Origin: Deltaproteobacteria bacterium
GTDB taxonomy: Bacteria; Myxococcota; Kuafuiibacteriia; Kuafuiibacteriales; Kuafuiibacteriaceae
Direction: 5' to 3'
DNA length: 64,000 nucleotides
Assembly: GCA_016703535.1 (NCBI GenBank)
Contig: JADJBV010000002.1
Location: 1,178,001-1,242,000 of the forward strand
A program made the translations under genes and the position numbers. Positions 62,601-64,000 of the stretch are shown here, in pieces (within the stretch, counting starts at the first letter, position 1; the number at the start of each line of letters is the position of its first letter). A model generated the notes under the pieces. The model was not told the origin of the DNA. It saw only the letters and a program-made list of their open reading frames with translations, and made no database searches.

Positions 62601-63276
62601 CGCCTTGGCCCCCAACGGCGACGGCGCGGTGGTCGAGATCACCACCGACAACGGCACCACCTGGTCCGACCTCGGCCCGGCGTTGAGCCCTGGCTACAAC
62701 GGCACCATCGACGCGGGTCCCTTGCAAGGACGGCCGGCCTACGTCGGCTTCAGCGGCCAATTGCCCGGCAAAGAGCTGGTCACCGCCTCACTCGGCACCA
62801 CCTATGGCGGCCGCACCATCCGGGTGCGCTTCCGTCACGCCTCCGACGCCCACCTGGCGTGGTGGGGCTGGGAGGTGGACAACGTCCACTTCCACGGCAT
62901 CGTCGGGGCTCCGTTCGTGAAGTTGATGGCCGAAGACCACCAGTGCGCCAACCGCCCGCCGGTCGCCGTCGCGCCGCTGACCAAGATCGTCCCTGAGCGG
63001 AGCATCGTGGCCTTCGATCTCGGCTTGTCCCGAGATCCCGATGGGGACCCGCTGAGCTTCCGCATCACCCAAATCCAGGGCCCTGGATGTCAGCTGAACC
63101 CCACCAGCTTCGTGGCGCCCAACGTCCGCAGCGACACACCGGTGGCGTTCCAAGTGGTGGCCTTCGACGGCCAACTCAGCAGCGGGCCGGTGACCTTCCG
63201 GTTTTTGGTGCGGAACATCGATCCACCGCTCAAGGTGGTGCCGCCGGTGCAGCTGGGCCGGCCGCGCCTGAAGTAA
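59638..63276 (+). CDS. Secreted M36 (fungalysin-like) metalloprotease with PA and C-terminal domains
   Basis: This 1212-residue secreted enzyme has a signal peptide ending FVALSAWA. An FTP-like propeptide region (about 25-220) precedes the catalytic domain, which has FFAANHFHDVWYAAGF, zinc motif HELGH (H583, E584, H587) and downstream ligand E610 (LAEGWADY). A protease-associated insert lies at about 465-565 (VVREGSCAIGEKALYAQAAGA). The C-terminal ~400 residues contain an Ig-like domain, a concanavalin-like module (VSPPLHVRKGKDLRVTFEHR) and a Cys-bearing tail. It likely degrades extracellular protein, consistent with a predatory or saprophytic lifestyle. The 175 bp upstream show no other gene. 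Confidence 0.88.
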   Translation: MRSSRPAFALTFATSFVALSAWASDLSPPGSTRIGELGPVPQGVRVAQIEPRLGVPTFVFVDGREAGLSPKARHLDPRQAAQEQLQPLAELYRLNPGRLADLSASVQFGAPGEPVVVQLQNRSLAHPIWRERLSVLLDPELRVVAVSGHLSPHGFTTPAPFRLSGTQAWDQSGNDLALYHDEMPAEARVEATYFSLADRLEPAWVIELGAELRVISAIDGRLLDSHHLGYAHTYGYRVYADARDQDAPADDPSGGSYLPHPSGRYEAISEGATTPSLVYLDFARPGPGDPWLPPQANDLIGNAGAAYVDQAAPDGLDLGDIMPVQNGPSAFDYPHEASQDPRASSFQAAAAATQLFFAANHFHDVWYAAGFTELAGNAQADNFGRGGLEGDRLLLEVETRIDSRLAHIVVPRDGSSPRLETFLVQGPATVTAFGWGAALLAHRYFASPTDFGPTEFQVDGELAVADDGGETPELGCGAYLDPDHYVGKLAVVREGSCAIGEKALYAQAAGALGVLVVPADGSWQPPRYSGSEPAVGIPVVSLIASEGGHLFDALGAGELVGMTLASRPAERRDAALDRTVVDHELGHYLVSRLLGDGVGLSNLQGRALAEGWADYVALLAAVRPDDVLAEDFGGLYPIGGYAAFDRYFGARRVPYSIDTRANPLTFGHVVSGAAWPDGVPHREVGDSQHQAGEVWATVLFEGAVSLFRDRPRLDFETARRRLRSYLVRALSITPVDPTFLEARDALLAVALANDPADYKLLWEAFARRGFGQGAVAPERHASDFDAAIESFQADNAWSLLSAHFEDVPGYCDRDGILDDGESGTLVLVLKNVGPDTLAESELLVESNLSGLRFPNARVPVPATAPWRTVTVRMSAELAGDGDSERAELQLELYDPAMPELLHLSTVVPVNQDPQASTGEDFESLTTPFTAGRNTTLPWVPGWSRVLDEHGDRTFFAATPDRVADQYLVSPPLHVRKGKDLRVTFEHRYALAPNGDGAVVEITTDNGTTWSDLGPALSPGYNGTIDAGPLQGRPAYVGFSGQLPGKELVTASLGTTYGGRTIRVRFRHASDAHLAWWGWEVDNVHFHGIVGAPFVKLMAEDHQCANRPPVAVAPLTKIVPERSIVAFDLGLSRDPDGDPLSFRITQIQGPGCQLNPTSFVAPNVRSDTPVAFQVVAFDGQLSSGPVTFRFLVRNIDPPLKVVPPVQLGRPRLK

Positions 63277-63287
63277 ACGTTTGGGCG

Positions 63288-63530
63288 CTACTCCTTCTTC
63301 TTCAGCGTCGCTTCGTTCTCTTTGATGAAGGCGCGGATGTCGTCGCCCATGTCCAGCAACTTCACCCACTGCTCTTGGTAGAGGGTCACCGGGAAGCGGC
63401 CCAGGCCGTAGACCGACACCGCACCCTTTTCACTGACCTTCATGCTCACGCCTTTGCTGCCGCGCTTCTTCAGCGCCTCGTTTTCGGCGCGCAGGCGCTC
63501 CAGCTCCTTCTGCATCTCGTCGTCGGACAT
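63288..63530 (-). CDS. Small coiled-coil protein, unknown function
   Basis: This 80-residue protein begins with a heptad helix (MQKELERLRAENEALKK), then a compact conserved-looking domain (VSEKGAVSVYGLGRFPVTLY, followed by QWVKLLDM) and a lysine-rich end. I recall similar short proteins as uncharacterised and conserved in several phyla. The ATG at 63530 has an AGGGAG ribosome site; an upstream TTG/ATG at 63545 is less likely. It lies 31 bp downstream of the next gene on the same strand. Confidence 0.7.
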   Translation of the reverse strand: MSDDEMQKELERLRAENEALKKRGSKGVSMKVSEKGAVSVYGLGRFPVTLYQEQWVKLLDMGDDIRAFIKENEATLKKKE

Positions 63531-63561
63531 GGCGCTCCCTAACATGGGCCTTGGGAGCGGG

Positions 63562-64000
63562 CTACTCTCGCGCCTTTTTCGCCGTTTTTTTGGGGGAGGG
63601 CGCGTCGAGGTGGACCTTTCGGTACCGTTCGACCACCGCCATGGTGCCCTGAAAGTCCACCACCGCCGAACGTTTCACCGGCAAGCCCGTGGCCAGGTCG
63701 ATCCACAACTCGACGTGGCCGGCCTTCTCTTTGCCGAGGATCAGGTCGAACTCCAGCTTGCGCGTGGCGACGCCGTCCACCTTCTCCAAGGGGCCCAACA
63801 CCAACCCGTCGACCTCCATCCACCGCTCCAGGTGTCCGTCGGATCCTTCCGGCGGCGCCCCGGTCGCCAAGGTGATCACCTCGTAGAGCAGGCCCGCGCG
63901 CAAGAAGGAGATCACCAAACCACGGTGCAGATCGGCGGGCACCGGCAGGGTGCGCCCCGCCCAACGTAAGGTCTTGCCGTCGGAGCGCAGCTCGACCCGG
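63562..64000 (-). CDS. LolA-like or lipid-binding periplasmic protein, partial at window edge
   Basis: The frame is open from the window end with no stop, so the N-terminus lies beyond 64000; about 145 residues are visible. The visible part has alternating strands (RWMEVDGLVLGPLEKVDG, HVELWIDLATGLPVKR, FQGTMAVVERYRKVHL), as in LolA-like lipoprotein carriers or DUF3108-type proteins, with a lysine-rich tail (PSPKKTAKKARE). An internal GTG at 63942 could be a false start. The family call is weak. Confidence 0.45.
   Translation of the reverse strand, partial: RVELRSDGKTLRWAGRTLPVPADLHRGLVISFLRAGLLYEVITLATGAPPEGSDGHLERWMEVDGLVLGPLEKVDGVATRKLEFDLILGKEKAGHVELWIDLATGLPVKRSAVVDFQGTMAVVERYRKVHLDAPSPKKTAKKARE

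Overview
The window is a GC-rich, densely coding bacterial chromosome segment, most likely from Myxococcota or a close relative (the former Deltaproteobacteria). The lineage signals are: a sigma factor resembling the 'Myxococcales family 1' sigma-70 group, a giant MopE-type metal-binding repeat protein carrying a MYXO-CTERM-like sorting signal, many lipoproteins with beta-helix, FG-GAP or beta-propeller domains, a Ser/Thr kinase with a WD40 sensor region, and frequent GTG starts. No rRNA, tRNA, CRISPR array, intact insertion sequence or phage gene was seen.

Left part (1-17441). Two small plus-strand genes (a Cys-rich lipoprotein and a membrane-anchored HEAT-like protein) are followed by a long minus-strand block. 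Read in its own direction this block holds a propeller-like lipoprotein, CheX phosphatase, CheY, a GGDEF-EAL protein with a pseudo-receiver, a CHASE4/HAMP/HPt/CheA-type kinase, a second lipoprotein paralogous to the first, a two-gene version of RdgC, an ECF-like sigma factor, a giant zinc-finger/kinase/WD40 protein and a beta-helix lipoprotein. The chemotaxis-like genes are spaced by 3-8 bp or overlap by 4 bp. No chemoreceptor or CheW gene lies nearby, so the operon looks like a one-piece membrane phosphorelay linked to c-di-GMP.

Middle (17530-39188). Fumarase fumC leads a plus-strand run of three envelope lipoproteins (PEGA/CsgG-like, FG-GAP, beta-helix). Then come a GH57/DUF3536 glycoside hydrolase and, divergently, a receiver-GGDEF protein. 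A 6.1-kb gene follows in which a MopE repeat protein with a MYXO-CTERM-like tail runs without a stop into a VWA lipoprotein; an outer-membrane-barrel-like gene lies just upstream of it. An alpha/beta hydrolase, a MoxR ATPase and a lipoprotein fusing seven FG-GAP repeats to a D-Ala-D-Ala carboxypeptidase complete this part.

Right part (39419-64000). A plus-strand series encodes an M14 peptidase-like protein, a DUF6265 protein, a DUF3556 membrane protein, a phytoene-desaturase-like FAD enzyme, a membrane-fused spermidine-synthase-like protein, an S9 peptidase lipoprotein and a CoxE-like VWA protein (the probable partner of the MoxR ATPase 12 kb away). It continues with a CPXCG zinc-ribbon protein and a housekeeping group yajC-secD-secF-recJ-M50 protease-VWA membrane protein-queE, and ends with an M36 metalloprotease. 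Two minus-strand genes, one cut by the window edge, close the segment.

The best candidates for undescribed biology are the MopE/VWA read-through fusion, the FG-GAP/DD-carboxypeptidase fusion, the receptor-less CHASE4-CheA phosphorelay bracketed by paralogous lipoproteins, and that lipoprotein family itself. All calls come from reading the sequence and translated proteins; no database search was run.
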